This document shows, one piece after another, positions 26,119-35,363 of a stretch of DNA of 64,000 bases. Position 1 is the first letter of the stretch. The number at the start of each line of letters is the position of its first letter. Source of the DNA: Natronococcus sp. AD-5 (lineage in GTDB: Archaea > Halobacteriota > Halobacteria > Halobacteriales > Natrialbaceae); NCBI RefSeq assembly GCF_030734285.1, contig NZ_CP132294.1, positions 3,596,001 through 3,660,000 of the forward strand, in the 5' to 3' direction. The position numbers and the translations under genes were made by a program. The notes below the pieces were generated by a model. The model did not search any database. It was not told where the DNA came from and saw only the letters and a program-made list of their open reading frames with translations.

Positions 26119-27002
26119 CCTTGCACGTAGGAATCCTCTACTCCCGGATCCGCAAGGACGAGAAGCTCCTCCTGAACGAGCTTCGCGAGCGCGACCACGA
26201 GATCACGAAGATCGACGTCCGCAAGCAGACGTTCGACATCGGCGAGGCGTCCGACGAGTTCGCCGACCTCGACGTCGTCGTCGACCGCTGTCTCGCCACG
26301 AGCCGGAGCCTGTACGCCACGCAGTTCTTCGAGGCGTACGGGGTTCCCGTGGTCAACAGCCACGAGACGGCCGATATCTGCGCGGACAAGGTGAAGAACA
26401 GCCTCGCGCTCGAGAAAGCGGGCGTGCCTACGCCCGCGACGAAAGTCGCGTTCACGAAGGAGACGGCGCTCGAGGCCATCGAGGAGTTCGGCTATCCCTG
26501 CGTGCTCAAACCCGTCGTCGGATCGTGGGGTCGCCTGATGGCCAAGATCGACTCGCCGGACGCCGCCGAGGCGATCTTAGAGCACAAGGCGACGCTCGGC
26601 CACTACGAGCACAAGGTGTTCTACGTCCAGGAGTTCGTCGAGAAGCCCGGACGGGACATCCGCGTGCTCGCGATCGACGGCGAACCCGTCGCCGCGATGG
26701 TTCGCTCGTCGGATCACTGGATCACGAACGCCGCGAAAGGAGCCGAGACGGACGTCTTCGAGCTCGACGACGAAGCCGAGGAACTGGTTCGGAAGGCCAG
26801 CGACGCCGTCGGGGGCGGCCTGCTCGGCGTCGACCTCATGGAGACCGGTGACAGCTACACGGTTCACGAGGTCAACCACACCGTCGAGTTCAAAGCCCTC
26901 GACGGCGCCGTCGAGACCGACGTCGCCGGCACCGTCGTCGACTGGCTCGAGGAGAAGGCCGCCGAAAACGACGACGCCCGGGAAGTCGAGGTGACCTTCT
27001 GA
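26115..27002 (+). CDS. argX: LysW-glutamate ligase ArgX (ATP-grasp)
   Basis: 295 residues from GTG 26115, whose GTG overlaps the lysW stop. RimK-like ATP-grasp enzyme that ligates the alpha-amino group of glutamate to the C-terminal Glu of LysW. Visible are LHVGILYSRIRKDEKLLL at the N-terminus, PVVNSHETADICADKVKN, the ATP-binding YPCVLKPVVGSWGR and the metal-binding EVNHTVEF at the end. Overlaps argC by one base (27002). Glutamate versus aminoadipate specificity cannot be settled by eye. Confidence 0.94.
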   Translation: MTLHVGILYSRIRKDEKLLLNELRERDHEITKIDVRKQTFDIGEASDEFADLDVVVDRCLATSRSLYATQFFEAYGVPVVNSHETADICADKVKNSLALEKAGVPTPATKVAFTKETALEAIEEFGYPCVLKPVVGSWGRLMAKIDSPDAAEAILEHKATLGHYEHKVFYVQEFVEKPGRDIRVLAIDGEPVAAMVRSSDHWITNAAKGAETDVFELDDEAEELVRKASDAVGGGLLGVDLMETGDSYTVHEVNHTVEFKALDGAVETDVAGTVVDWLEEKAAENDDAREVEVTF

Positions 27003-28078
27003 TGGCGGTCGGCACCGACGTCAGTACGGATGAATCCGCCGAGACGGTCACCGCGAGTGTCATCGGCGGCTCCGGCTTCACTGGTGGCGAGCTCCTGCGG
27101 TTGCTCGCGGGCCACCCGAACTTCGAAATTACGGAGGTTACGAGCCGCTCGAAGGCCGGCAAGAGCGTCGGCTCCGTTCACCCGCCGCTGCGGGGGACGG
27201 ACCTGCGCTTTACCGAACCCGATGATCTCGAGTCCGTCGACGTCCTGTTCGCCGCGACGCCGCACGGCGTCTCGATGGGACAGATAGACGAGTTCTTCGA
27301 CGTCGCGGATACGGTCGTCGACCTCTCGGCTGACTTCCGCCTCGAGACCGAGGAGCAGTACGACGAGTGGTACGACGGCCACAGCGCGCCGGAGTACCTC
27401 GAGAAGGCCGAGTACGCGCTCCCCGAGATCAACCGCGAGAACCTCGCGGGCGCAGCGCTGATCGCCGGCGGCGGCTGTAACGCCACCGCCACCATCCTGG
27501 GACTGTACCCGCTGTTCGAGCACGGGATTCTCGAGGGTGGGGAACAGGTCGTCGTCGACGTCAAGGTCGGCTCCTCCGAAGGGGGCGCCGGCGGCGGCGA
27601 GGCCTCGAGCCACCCCGAGCGCTCGGGCGTCGTCCGCCCGTACGCGCCGACGGGTCACCGCCACGAGGCCGAGATCGAACAGTTCCTCGGCACCTCGGTC
27701 GCCTTTACGTGCCACGCCGTGGACATGATCCGCGGCGCCAGCGCGACGAGTCACGTCTTCCCCTCGGGACCCGTTTCGAAGGGCGACCTCTGGAAGGCCT
27801 ACCGCGGCTGCTACGAGGACGAGCCGTTCGTCCGGATGGCCGCCGGCGGCTCCGGAGTGTATCGGTATCCCGAACCGAAGTCGGTCGCGGGAACGAACCT
27901 CGCCGAGGTCGGCTTCGAACTCGACCCGCAGAACAAGCGCGTCGTCGTCTTCTCGGCGATCGACAACATGATGAAGGGCTCGGCCGGCCAGGCGGTCCAC
28001 GCCGCGAACGTCGCGCTCGGTTTCGAGGAGACGGCCGGACTCGAGTTTACGGGGCTGCACCCCGTGGGGGCGCCCTGA
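27002..28078 (+). CDS. argC: N-acyl (LysW-) glutamyl-phosphate reductase
   Basis: 358 residues. NADP-dependent reductase making LysW-glutamate semialdehyde. N-terminal Rossmann GGSGFTGGELLRLL; catalytic Cys in AGGGCNATATI; HRHEAEIEQFLG and DNMMKGSAGQAVH near the C-terminus are typical. ATG 27002 overlaps the argX stop by one base, and argB starts one base after its stop, so translation is probably coupled. Confidence 0.95.
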   Translation: MAVGTDVSTDESAETVTASVIGGSGFTGGELLRLLAGHPNFEITEVTSRSKAGKSVGSVHPPLRGTDLRFTEPDDLESVDVLFAATPHGVSMGQIDEFFDVADTVVDLSADFRLETEEQYDEWYDGHSAPEYLEKAEYALPEINRENLAGAALIAGGGCNATATILGLYPLFEHGILEGGEQVVVDVKVGSSEGGAGGGEASSHPERSGVVRPYAPTGHRHEAEIEQFLGTSVAFTCHAVDMIRGASATSHVFPSGPVSKGDLWKAYRGCYEDEPFVRMAAGGSGVYRYPEPKSVAGTNLAEVGFELDPQNKRVVVFSAIDNMMKGSAGQAVHAANVALGFEETAGLEFTGLHPVGAP

Positions 28079-28079
28079 G

Positions 28080-28946
28080 ATGACGATCGTCGTCAAGATC
28101 GGCGGCGCCCGCGCCGTCGATCCCGAAGGGGCGCTCGCTGACGTCGCCTCGCTCGTCGAGGACGGGGAGGACGCGGTGCTCACCCACGGCGGCTCGACCG
28201 CCGTCGACGAGACCCTGGAAGAACTCGGCGAGGAACCCACCTACGTCGAGACCCCCGGAGGGGTGGTGGGGCGCTTCACCGACGAGCGCACCATGGACGT
28301 CTTCAAGATGGTCATGCCCGGCAAGCTCAACACGGACCTCGTCGAGAGCCTGCAGAACGAGGGCGTGAACGCCGTCGGCCTATCGGGCACGGACGGCAAA
28401 CTGCTCTGCGGCAAACGCAAGTCGGCCGTCCGCGTGAAGGAGGACGGCAAGAAGAAGATCAAGCGCGGCGACCACTCGGGCAAGATCGAGTCCGTGAACG
28501 CGGACTTGCTCGAGACGATGCTCGCGGGCGGCTACACGCCCGTCGTCTCGGTCCCGATGCTCGGCGAGGAGAAGGGCGGCGGCTACACGGCCGTCAACGC
28601 CGACGCCGACCGCGCCGCCGCGGCGATCGCGGGGGCGCTCGAGGCCGACTTGGTCGTGCTGACCGACGTCTCCGGCATCTACGAGGATCCCGACGACGAG
28701 TCGACGCGGATCGAGTCGGCCGCGACGCCGGAGGAGTTCGCGGCCGTCGAGGACGCCGCCGAAGGCTTCATGACGAAGAAAGTCATGGCCGCCGAGGAGG
28801 CCCTCGAGGGCGGCGCGTCCTCGGTCACCGTCGCGACGGCCAACGCGGACGAGCCGATCACCGGCGCGCTCGCGGGCGAGGGGACGACCCTCGAGCCCGG
28901 CGCGCTCGCGGACGACGAGGAAGCGAAAACGGAGGCCGCAGAATGA
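28080..28946 (+). CDS. argB: LysW-glutamate kinase (ArgB/LysZ)
   Basis: 288 residues of the amino acid kinase family. It phosphorylates the carrier-bound glutamate. Motifs: VVKIGGARAVDPEG, THGGSTAVDETLEELG, GYTPVVSVPMLGEEKGGGYTAVNADADRAAAAIAG and VLTDVSGIYEDPDD. The insertion of a basic loop KEDGKKKIKRGDHSGKIE is characteristic of the LysW-dependent branch and may contact the acidic carrier. It ends with an ATGA overlap to argD. Confidence 0.95.
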   Translation: MTIVVKIGGARAVDPEGALADVASLVEDGEDAVLTHGGSTAVDETLEELGEEPTYVETPGGVVGRFTDERTMDVFKMVMPGKLNTDLVESLQNEGVNAVGLSGTDGKLLCGKRKSAVRVKEDGKKKIKRGDHSGKIESVNADLLETMLAGGYTPVVSVPMLGEEKGGGYTAVNADADRAAAAIAGALEADLVVLTDVSGIYEDPDDESTRIESAATPEEFAAVEDAAEGFMTKKVMAAEEALEGGASSVTVATANADEPITGALAGEGTTLEPGALADDEEAKTEAAE

Positions 28947-30097
28947 GCGACCACGATTTCGTCTCCGGCAGCAAGCCGATCGGTATCGAGAGCGGCGAGG
29001 GACCGTACCTCTACAGCACCGACGGAACGGAGTACCTCGACGCGGGTGCGAGTTTCGCGTGTACGCCGCTCGGCCACTCCCATCCCGCGGTCGTCGACGC
29101 GGTGCAAGAACAGGTCAGCGAGCTGACTTTCGTCGACTCGTCGTTCCCCGTCCAGTCGCGCGAGGACGCCTACGCCGCGTTCGTCGCGTCGGCGCTCGAC
29201 GGCCTGAATCAGGCCTGGTTCTGTAATTCCGGGACCGAGGCCAACGAGGCCGCGCTGAAGTTCGCCCGCTCGGCGACCGGCGAATCGAAGATCGTGGCCG
29301 CGACCCGCTCGTTCCACGGCCGAACGATGGGATCGCTCGCGGCGACCTGGAAGGACAAGTACAAAGAGCCCTACGAACCCCTGGCCGGCGACGTGGAGTT
29401 CGTTCCCTACGGCGACGGCGAGAAACTCGCGGCCGCCGTCGACGACGAGACCGCGGCCGTGATACTCGAGCCGATCCAGGGCGAGGGCGGGATCAACGTT
29501 CCGCCCGCGGGCTACCTCGAGACCGCCCGCGAGGTCGCAGACGACGCCGGCGCGGCGCTCGTCTTCGACGAGGTCCAGACCGGCATGGGCCGCACGGGCG
29601 AGATGTGGGCCTGCCAGAACGCGGGCGTCACGCCCGACGTGCTCACGACGGCCAAGGGCCTGGGCAACGGCCTGCCGGTCGGCGCGGTCGCGGTGCGGGA
29701 CTGGATCGCCGACGGCGCGGCGTCGCACAACGCCACGTTCAGCGGCGGCCCCGTCGTCTCCGCGGCGGTCCACGCCACCGTCTCGACGCTGGTCGAAGAA
29801 GAGTGGCCCGCCCACGCCGCCGAGATCGGCGGGTACCTCGTCGACGAACTCGAGGCCGCCCTGGGCGACGAGGCGCGCGAGGTCCGCGGCGGCGGCCTGC
29901 TCGTCGGCGTCGAACTGAAACGCGGCGCGAACCGCGTCGCCCGCGACCTGGCGATGAACCACCAGGTTCTCGCACTGCCCGCGGGTCGGACCGTGTTGCG
30001 CCTGCTGCCGCCGCTCGTGATCGAGGAGGCACACGCGGATCGGCTCGTCGACGCGCTGGCCGATATCGTCGCCCCAGAAGCGGACGCCAAAACATGA
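28943..30097 (+). CDS. argD: LysW-glutamate-semialdehyde aminotransferase
   Basis: 384 residues, class III PLP aminotransferase. Key elements are CTPLGHSHPAVVDA, FCNSGTEANEAALKFAR, SFHGRTMGSLAATWK, LVFDEVQTGMGRTG and the PLP lysine in TTAKGLGNGLPVGA. It converts the carrier-bound semialdehyde to LysW-ornithine using glutamate as amino donor. ATGA overlaps at both ends (28943 with argB, 30094 with argE) support one polycistronic mRNA. Confidence 0.95.
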   Translation: MSDHDFVSGSKPIGIESGEGPYLYSTDGTEYLDAGASFACTPLGHSHPAVVDAVQEQVSELTFVDSSFPVQSREDAYAAFVASALDGLNQAWFCNSGTEANEAALKFARSATGESKIVAATRSFHGRTMGSLAATWKDKYKEPYEPLAGDVEFVPYGDGEKLAAAVDDETAAVILEPIQGEGGINVPPAGYLETAREVADDAGAALVFDEVQTGMGRTGEMWACQNAGVTPDVLTTAKGLGNGLPVGAVAVRDWIADGAASHNATFSGGPVVSAAVHATVSTLVEEEWPAHAAEIGGYLVDELEAALGDEAREVRGGGLLVGVELKRGANRVARDLAMNHQVLALPAGRTVLRLLPPLVIEEAHADRLVDALADIVAPEADAKT

Positions 30098-31203
30098 GCA
30101 CGACGATGAAAGACACGGCCGACGTCTCGCTCGAGGACGCCCGGCAGCTGCTGATCGACCTCGTCTCGATTCCGTCGCCGTCCGGCGACGAAGCGGAGGC
30201 CGCGGAGCGACTCGTCGAGTTCTTCGAGGTCTACGGCCGCGAGGCGTGGCTCGACGAGGTCGGCAACGTCCGCGCGCCGGCCGACGACGCGGTGCTGCTG
30301 ACCTCGCACGTCGACACCGTGCCCGGGGAGATCCCGGTCGAGGTCGAACCCGCCGACGAGAACGACCTCGAGGCGGAGGTTGCCGAGAACGAGGGCGAAG
30401 ACGTCCTCCGGGGCCGCGGCAGCGTCGACGCCACCGGTCCGCTCGCGGCGATGGCCGCCGCGGCCGTCCGAACGGGCGTCTCGTTCGTCGGCGTCGTCCG
30501 CGAGGAGACGGACTCGCGCGGCGCGCGCCACCTGGCCGACGAGCGCGACGAACCCGACGCCGTGGTCAACGGCGAACCCAGCGGCGCGACGGGGATCACG
30601 CTCGGCTACCGCGGTTTCCTCGCGGGAACCTACGTGGCGACCAGCGAGTCCGGCCACACCTCCCGGCCCGAACCCAACGCGATCCAGCACGCGACGAACT
30701 GGTGGGCCGCCGTCGAGGACGCGTTCGAGCAGGACGAGTACACGCCCGTCTTCGAGCGCGTGACCGCGAAGCCGGTCGACGTCGACGGCGGGATCAGCGA
30801 CGACGGCCTCTCCGTCGAGGCGACGCTCGAGGCGCAGTTGCGAATCCCCCCGTCGCTCGACGCGGAGTCCGTTCGCGAGACCGCCGAGGCCGAACTCGAG
30901 ATCGGCACCGTCTCCTGGGCCGAGCCGATCCCGCCCGTGATGGAGAGCCCCCGGACGGAGGTCGCGCGGGCCTTCCGGGTGGCGATCCGCGAGGAGGGCG
31001 GCGAACCGCGGCTGCTGCGCAAAACCGGAACCAGCGACATGAACCTCTACGCCGGCGCGTGGGACTGTCCGATGGTGACCTACGGCCCCGGCAACTCGGA
31101 ACTGGATCACGCGCCCGACGAGCGGCTCTCGCTCGCGGAGTTCGACCGGTCGGTCGAGGTACTGACGCGGGTCGCGACGACCCTCCGCGGAGGTGACGAC
31201 TGA
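30094..31203 (+). CDS. argE: LysW-ornithine hydrolase (ArgE/LysK)
   Basis: 369 residues from ATG 30094 (MSTTMKDTADVSLEDARQLL), chosen because it overlaps argD by ATGA; the frame is open far upstream only as a shadow of argD. M20 metallopeptidase with LTSHVDTVPG, RGSVDATGPLAAM and VREETDSRGARHL zinc/catalytic motifs, and TSDMNLYAG near the end. It releases ornithine from LysW, regenerating the carrier. It overlaps argF by one base (31203). Confidence 0.94.
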   Translation: MSTTMKDTADVSLEDARQLLIDLVSIPSPSGDEAEAAERLVEFFEVYGREAWLDEVGNVRAPADDAVLLTSHVDTVPGEIPVEVEPADENDLEAEVAENEGEDVLRGRGSVDATGPLAAMAAAAVRTGVSFVGVVREETDSRGARHLADERDEPDAVVNGEPSGATGITLGYRGFLAGTYVATSESGHTSRPEPNAIQHATNWWAAVEDAFEQDEYTPVFERVTAKPVDVDGGISDDGLSVEATLEAQLRIPPSLDAESVRETAEAELEIGTVSWAEPIPPVMESPRTEVARAFRVAIREEGGEPRLLRKTGTSDMNLYAGAWDCPMVTYGPGNSELDHAPDERLSLAEFDRSVEVLTRVATTLRGGDD

Positions 31204-32120
31204 TGGCCGACGCCGATCCGCGTCACTTCCTCGAGATCGACGACCTCTCGCGGGACGAGCTGACGGCGGTCCTCGACCGGGCGAGCGAGTACAAACGCGC
31301 CCAGGAGGCCGGCGAGGACCACGCCGACCTCGAGGGGCAGACGCTGGGGATGATCTTCCAGAAGCCGAGCACGCGCACTCGCGTCTCCTTCGAGACGGGG
31401 ATGACCCAGCTCGGCGGCCACGCGATCTTTCTCGGCGCCGACGACATCCAGCTCGGCCGCGGCGAGCCGCTGAAGGACACCTCGCGGACGCTCTCGCGGT
31501 ACGTCGACGTCGTGATGGCGCGGCTGTTCAAACACGAGAACGTCGAGGTGCTCGCCGAGTACGCGTCGGTCCCGATCGTCAACGGGCTCACCGACGACGC
31601 CCACCCCTGCCAGACGCTCGCCGACCTGTTGACGATTCGCGAGCAGATGAGCGGGTTCGACGGCGTCTCGGCGGCCTGGGTCGGCGACGGCAATAACGTC
31701 GCCCAGTCGTTCGTGATCGGCGCGGCGCTGACCGACGTCGACCTCACCGTCGCGACGCCCGAGGGGTACGGCATCGACGACGCGGTCCTCGAGCGCGCCC
31801 GCGAACTCGGCGGCGATCCGACGACCACGACCGATCCCGTCGACGCGGTCGCGGACGCCGACGTCGTCTACACCGACGTCTGGATTAGCATGGGCCAGGA
31901 GGACGAACGCGACGTCCGGATGAACGCCTTCGAGGGATTTCAGGTCTGTTCGGACCTCCTCGAGCACGCGCCCGAGGCGTCGGTAATGCACTGTCTGCCC
32001 GCCCACCGCGGCGAGGAGATCACCGACGACGTCATCGAGAGCGAGCGCTCGATCGTCTTCGATCAGGCCGAAAATCGGCTCCACGCCCAGAAGGCGCTGT
32101 TGAGCTGGTTGCTCGAGTAG
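31203..32120 (+). CDS. argF: Ornithine carbamoyltransferase
   Basis: 305 residues. Transfers carbamoyl phosphate to ornithine, giving citrulline for ArgG. Canonical motifs are FQKPSTRTRVSFE (carbamoyl phosphate), DDAHPCQTLADLL and MHCLPAHRGEE. Last gene of the lysW operon, so the cluster encodes the whole route from glutamate to citrulline and, with argG/H, to arginine. Inverted repeats and T runs follow. Confidence 0.97.
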   Translation: MADADPRHFLEIDDLSRDELTAVLDRASEYKRAQEAGEDHADLEGQTLGMIFQKPSTRTRVSFETGMTQLGGHAIFLGADDIQLGRGEPLKDTSRTLSRYVDVVMARLFKHENVEVLAEYASVPIVNGLTDDAHPCQTLADLLTIREQMSGFDGVSAAWVGDGNNVAQSFVIGAALTDVDLTVATPEGYGIDDAVLERARELGGDPTTTTDPVDAVADADVVYTDVWISMGQEDERDVRMNAFEGFQVCSDLLEHAPEASVMHCLPAHRGEEITDDVIESERSIVFDQAENRLHAQKALLSWLLE

Positions 32121-32150
32121 GGCGGCCGCTCACGCTGTTCGCGGTCGGCG

Positions 32151-32221
32151 TTTTTTGGTCTCTCGTCGAGCGTAGTGAGACGACGGTCAGCGGGAGCTCC
32201 GCTCCCGCCGGACAGATTTTT
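32151..32221 (+). terminator. Terminator region after argF
   Basis: A T run (32151-32156) lies about 30 bases after the argF stop. A perfect stem GCGGGAGC-TCC-GCTCCCGC (32190-32208) is followed by T5 (32217-32221). The TCC-loop palindrome resembles the one at 9424-9444. Archaeal termination mostly uses the T runs; the stem may add to it. Confidence 0.55.
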
Positions 32222-32318
32222 GGTGCGGGGAAGCGTCGCTGACCCGAGCGGAAAAAAGCCGCCATGGAAGCGTCGTTGAGCCGGCTGCTCGAGTACCCGG
32301 CCGTCGTTTCGGGCGCGG

Positions 32319-32789
32319 TTAGCGCTCGAGGAGCGCGTACACTGCGCCGAGGACGAGCCCGTAGGCCCCGTGACCCATCAGGCTACCGACGTCGACGTTC
32401 GGCAGCGGCGGCGCCATCGGAAAGCCGACCGCCGAGAGCCAGATCGGCATGACGACGACCGCGAGGACGACCCAGACGACGACCCCGTAGGCGAGACCGA
32501 GGGCGGTACTCCGGACGACGCCAGGGTGGGACTGTCCCGTAGCTACGAGCAGCGCCGCGAAGACGACGCCGATCACCGCGCCGTGCGAGACGTGAAGGAT
32601 CCAGCCGGCGAGACCACCCTCAAGGCCGTACATCGCCGGAATTCCCATCTCGAGGACGGCGGGGCTCTGTGCAGTCATCATCGCGCCGAAGACGATCGCG
32701 CCGGCGATTCCTCCCACGGTGCCGGCTTGCCAGGGCTCGAGCGCGGTCCCGGTCCGTTCGTCGGTTCGAGTTCGTACTTTCGATGCCAT
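32319..32789 (-). CDS. Four-TM membrane protein, uncharacterised
   Basis: 156 residues from ATG 32789 (MASKVRTRTDERTGTALEPW). Four hydrophobic spans: about 25-45, 60-82, 92-115 and 135-152. Small-residue motifs GGIAGAIVFGAMM and HVSHGAVIGVVFAALL suggest tightly packed helices. It resembles haloarchaeal small membrane proteins often named only by DUF. It converges towards the arginine operon, with the argF terminator region between the two; no function is inferred. Confidence 0.75.
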   Translation of the reverse strand: MASKVRTRTDERTGTALEPWQAGTVGGIAGAIVFGAMMTAQSPAVLEMGIPAMYGLEGGLAGWILHVSHGAVIGVVFAALLVATGQSHPGVVRSTALGLAYGVVVWVVLAVVVMPIWLSAVGFPMAPPLPNVDVGSLMGHGAYGLVLGAVYALLER

Positions 32790-33012
32790 ACGGTATCGAT
32801 GAACTCGGATGGGTGTAGCGGTGTCCCGGTCTGGCACCGCTCGCACACAGGCGTCGCAGTTGACTCGATCACGAGACGGGCGGGCCGGACGGAGAGTTCA
32901 TAACGTTCTCGAGGGCATCGACCGAACGTGATCCCACGCTCGACCTCTCGTTCCGGTGGCAGCTCTCACGGCAATCAGCCCACTTTTCTCCGTCGCCCAC
33001 CACGTCCCGGTA

Positions 33013-34272
33013 ATGAGTCTCAGCCTCTCCGCCGAGAAACCGGACGTCCCCGACGACGCGGCCGACGGCGTCTGGCTCGAGTGCATCGACTGCGCCGAAA
33101 CGTTCGCTCCCTTCGAGGACGTCCGCTACACCTGCGACGCGTGCGATAGCCTGCTCGAGGTCCGCTACGCGGACCTGCCGACCTTCGACGACTTCGAGGG
33201 GCGGGGCGTCTGGCGCTACGCCGACGCGTTGCCGCTCGAGTCGGGCGTCTCGGTGCAGGAAGGTGCGACGCCGCTGTACGAGGTACCGCGGCTCGAAGAA
33301 GAGATCGGCCTCGAGGCGCTGCGGATCAAACACGAGGGGATGAACCCGACGGGCTCGTTCAAGGACCGCGGGATGACCGTCGGCGTCGCCGTCGCGACGG
33401 AACTCGGCGCCGACCGACTCGCCTGCGCGTCGACCGGGAACACGAGCGCCGCCCTCGCCGCCTACGGCTCCCGCGGCGGGATGGAGACGCTCGTGCTCCT
33501 CCCCGCCGGAAAGGTCGCGGCGGGCAAGATCGCCCAGGCGAGCCTCCACGGCGCGCGCATCCTCGAGGTCGACGGTAACTTCGACGCCTGTCTCGACATC
33601 GTCCAGGAACTCGCGGGCCAGGGGGAGGCGTACCTGCTGAACTCGCTGAACCCGTTCCGCCTCGAGGGTCAGAAGACGATCGGCCTCGAGATCCTCGAAG
33701 GATTCCGGGACGACTACGGCGCGTTCCCCGACCGGATCGTCCTGCCGGTCGGCAACGCGGGCAACACGTCGGCGCTGTACAAGGCGTTCCGCGAACTCGT
33801 TCAGGCGGGCGAACTGGATCGCGACGAGGTGCCGAAGCTCACCGGCGTCCAGGCCGAGGGCGCCGCGCCGATGGTCGAGGCGATCGAGAACGGCGCGAAC
33901 GAGGTCCGCCGATGGGACGACGTCGAAACGCGCGCGACGGCGATCCGGATCGGCAACCCGGTCAACGCCCCCAAGGCGCTGCCCGGCATCCGCGAAACCG
34001 ACGGGACGGCGATCTCCGTCTCGGACGAGGAGATCACGGTCGCCCAGCGCACCCTCGCGGCCGAAGGAATCGGCGTCGAACCCGCCTCGGCGGCCTCCGT
34101 CGCCGGCCTCCGAAAACTTCGCGCCGAGGGGATCGTCGCCGACGACGAGCGCGTCGCCTGTCTCACCACCGGCCACCTGCTCAAGGATCCCGACGCGGCG
34201 GCGGCCGCCGGTAACGATCCCGAGCCCGTTCCGGCCGAGACGAGCGGCGTGCTCGAGCACCTGGCGGAGTAG
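33013..34272 (+). CDS. thrC: Threonine synthase
   Basis: 419 residues from ATG 33013 (MSLSLSAEKPDVPDD). An N-terminal zinc ribbon (C-x2-C at about 25 and 42-45: LECIDCAETF, YTCDACDSLL) precedes the fold-type II PLP domain. The PLP lysine is in NPTGSFKDRGMTV, with ASTGNTSAALAAY and the phosphate-binding VGNAGNTSALYK. It converts O-phosphohomoserine to threonine. Upstream in-frame codons to 32956 are not needed for the domain. A short gap separates it from the TFB gene. Confidence 0.95.
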   Translation: MSLSLSAEKPDVPDDAADGVWLECIDCAETFAPFEDVRYTCDACDSLLEVRYADLPTFDDFEGRGVWRYADALPLESGVSVQEGATPLYEVPRLEEEIGLEALRIKHEGMNPTGSFKDRGMTVGVAVATELGADRLACASTGNTSAALAAYGSRGGMETLVLLPAGKVAAGKIAQASLHGARILEVDGNFDACLDIVQELAGQGEAYLLNSLNPFRLEGQKTIGLEILEGFRDDYGAFPDRIVLPVGNAGNTSALYKAFRELVQAGELDRDEVPKLTGVQAEGAAPMVEAIENGANEVRRWDDVETRATAIRIGNPVNAPKALPGIRETDGTAISVSDEEITVAQRTLAAEGIGVEPASAASVAGLRKLRAEGIVADDERVACLTTGHLLKDPDAAAAAGNDPEPVPAETSGVLEHLAE

Positions 34273-34415
34273 TTCGCGAACCGGTACAGGCGTTCGCTTG
34301 CCGACACGGCGTGACCGAGTCGTACTGCCGGTCGGTCCACCGTCGTCTTCTGGACGAATCTCATAGTTTAAATACTATGACGACTCTCAGTAACTTTAAC
34401 CGAAAGGAATTACCA

Positions 34416-35312
34416 ATGGTGGGAACTGATTCGTCTGCGACCTGTCCCGAGTGTAGCGGGCGGCTACGGGAAACAGAGACGGAACTCGTCTGCGAAGACT
34501 GCGGCCTGATCTCCGACGAGGACGCGATCGATCGCGGACCCGAGTGGCGCTCGTTCGACGACGAGACGGACCGGCGGCGCACCGGCGCGCCGCTGACGCG
34601 CTCGAGACACGACCGCGGGCTCTCGACCGAGATCGGATACGGCGGCGGATCGGACTACCGCTCCCGGCTGACCGGCCGCAAACGACGCCAGCTCGCCCGG
34701 CTTCGACGCGAACACAACCGCGCTCGGATCTCCACGAAGGCGGATCAGAACCAGGTGTACGGGTTCACCGAAATCAGACGCGTGAACGCGCTCCTCTCGC
34801 TCCCCGACTCCGTTCGAGAGCAGGCGTGTGCGCTCTTCGAATCGGCCCAGTCCGAGGGACTCCTCCAGGGGCGGTCGATCGAAGGCTTCGCCGCTGCGGC
34901 GATCTACGCCACGTGCCGGACGAACTCGTTCGCTCGAACGATCGACGAGATCACCAGCGTCGCTCGCGCCGACGACGCCGAACTCAAGGCCGCCTACGAT
35001 GCGCTGAACCGCGACCTCGGGCTCCCGACGGGCCCGATCGAGCCGACGCAGTACCTGCCGCGCTACGCCACGAAACTCGAACTCGAGACGGCCGTCGAGC
35101 GCCGCGCCCGCGAGCACGTCGAGGCGCTCCTCGAGAGCGGAACGATCGGCGGCCGCAATCCGAGCGGCGTCGCTGCAGCGTGTCTGTACAGGGCCGCCGG
35201 CGAACGCGAGGAGTGGTCGTCGATCACTCAGACCGATGCGGCAACGGTCGCCGACGTCGCCCCCGCGACGATTCGGTCGACGGTCACGACGCTCGAGGAC
35301 CTGGGGAGGTGA
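34416..35312 (+). CDS. tfb: Transcription initiation factor B (TFB paralogue)
   Basis: 298 residues from ATG 34416 (MVGTDSSATCPECSGRLRET). The zinc ribbon CPEC...CEDCG (10-30) is followed by the B-finger/linker (35-95) and two cyclin-like repeats (about 105-200 and 205-298). ATG 34377 is rejected because GTTTAAATA (34366-34374) is a strong TATA box and initiation should fall near 34396. It is slightly shorter than the longest TFBs; haloarchaea carry several paralogues with different promoter preferences, and which one this is cannot be told here. Confidence 0.93.
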   Translation: MVGTDSSATCPECSGRLRETETELVCEDCGLISDEDAIDRGPEWRSFDDETDRRRTGAPLTRSRHDRGLSTEIGYGGGSDYRSRLTGRKRRQLARLRREHNRARISTKADQNQVYGFTEIRRVNALLSLPDSVREQACALFESAQSEGLLQGRSIEGFAAAAIYATCRTNSFARTIDEITSVARADDAELKAAYDALNRDLGLPTGPIEPTQYLPRYATKLELETAVERRAREHVEALLESGTIGGRNPSGVAAACLYRAAGEREEWSSITQTDAATVADVAPATIRSTVTTLEDLGR

Positions 35313-35363
35313 TCTCGATCACCGATAGAAGTTTCGTTCCGCAGAACCGGTAGTCCGTAGCCG

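Noticed and set aside
26864-28240. 458-codon minus-strand frame opposite argC
   Set aside because: Shadow of argX-argC-argB; its edges do not correspond to any promoter.
34377-34415. Earlier ATG for the TFB gene
   Set aside because: It lies within a few bases of a strong TATA box (34366-34374), so it would precede the transcription start.
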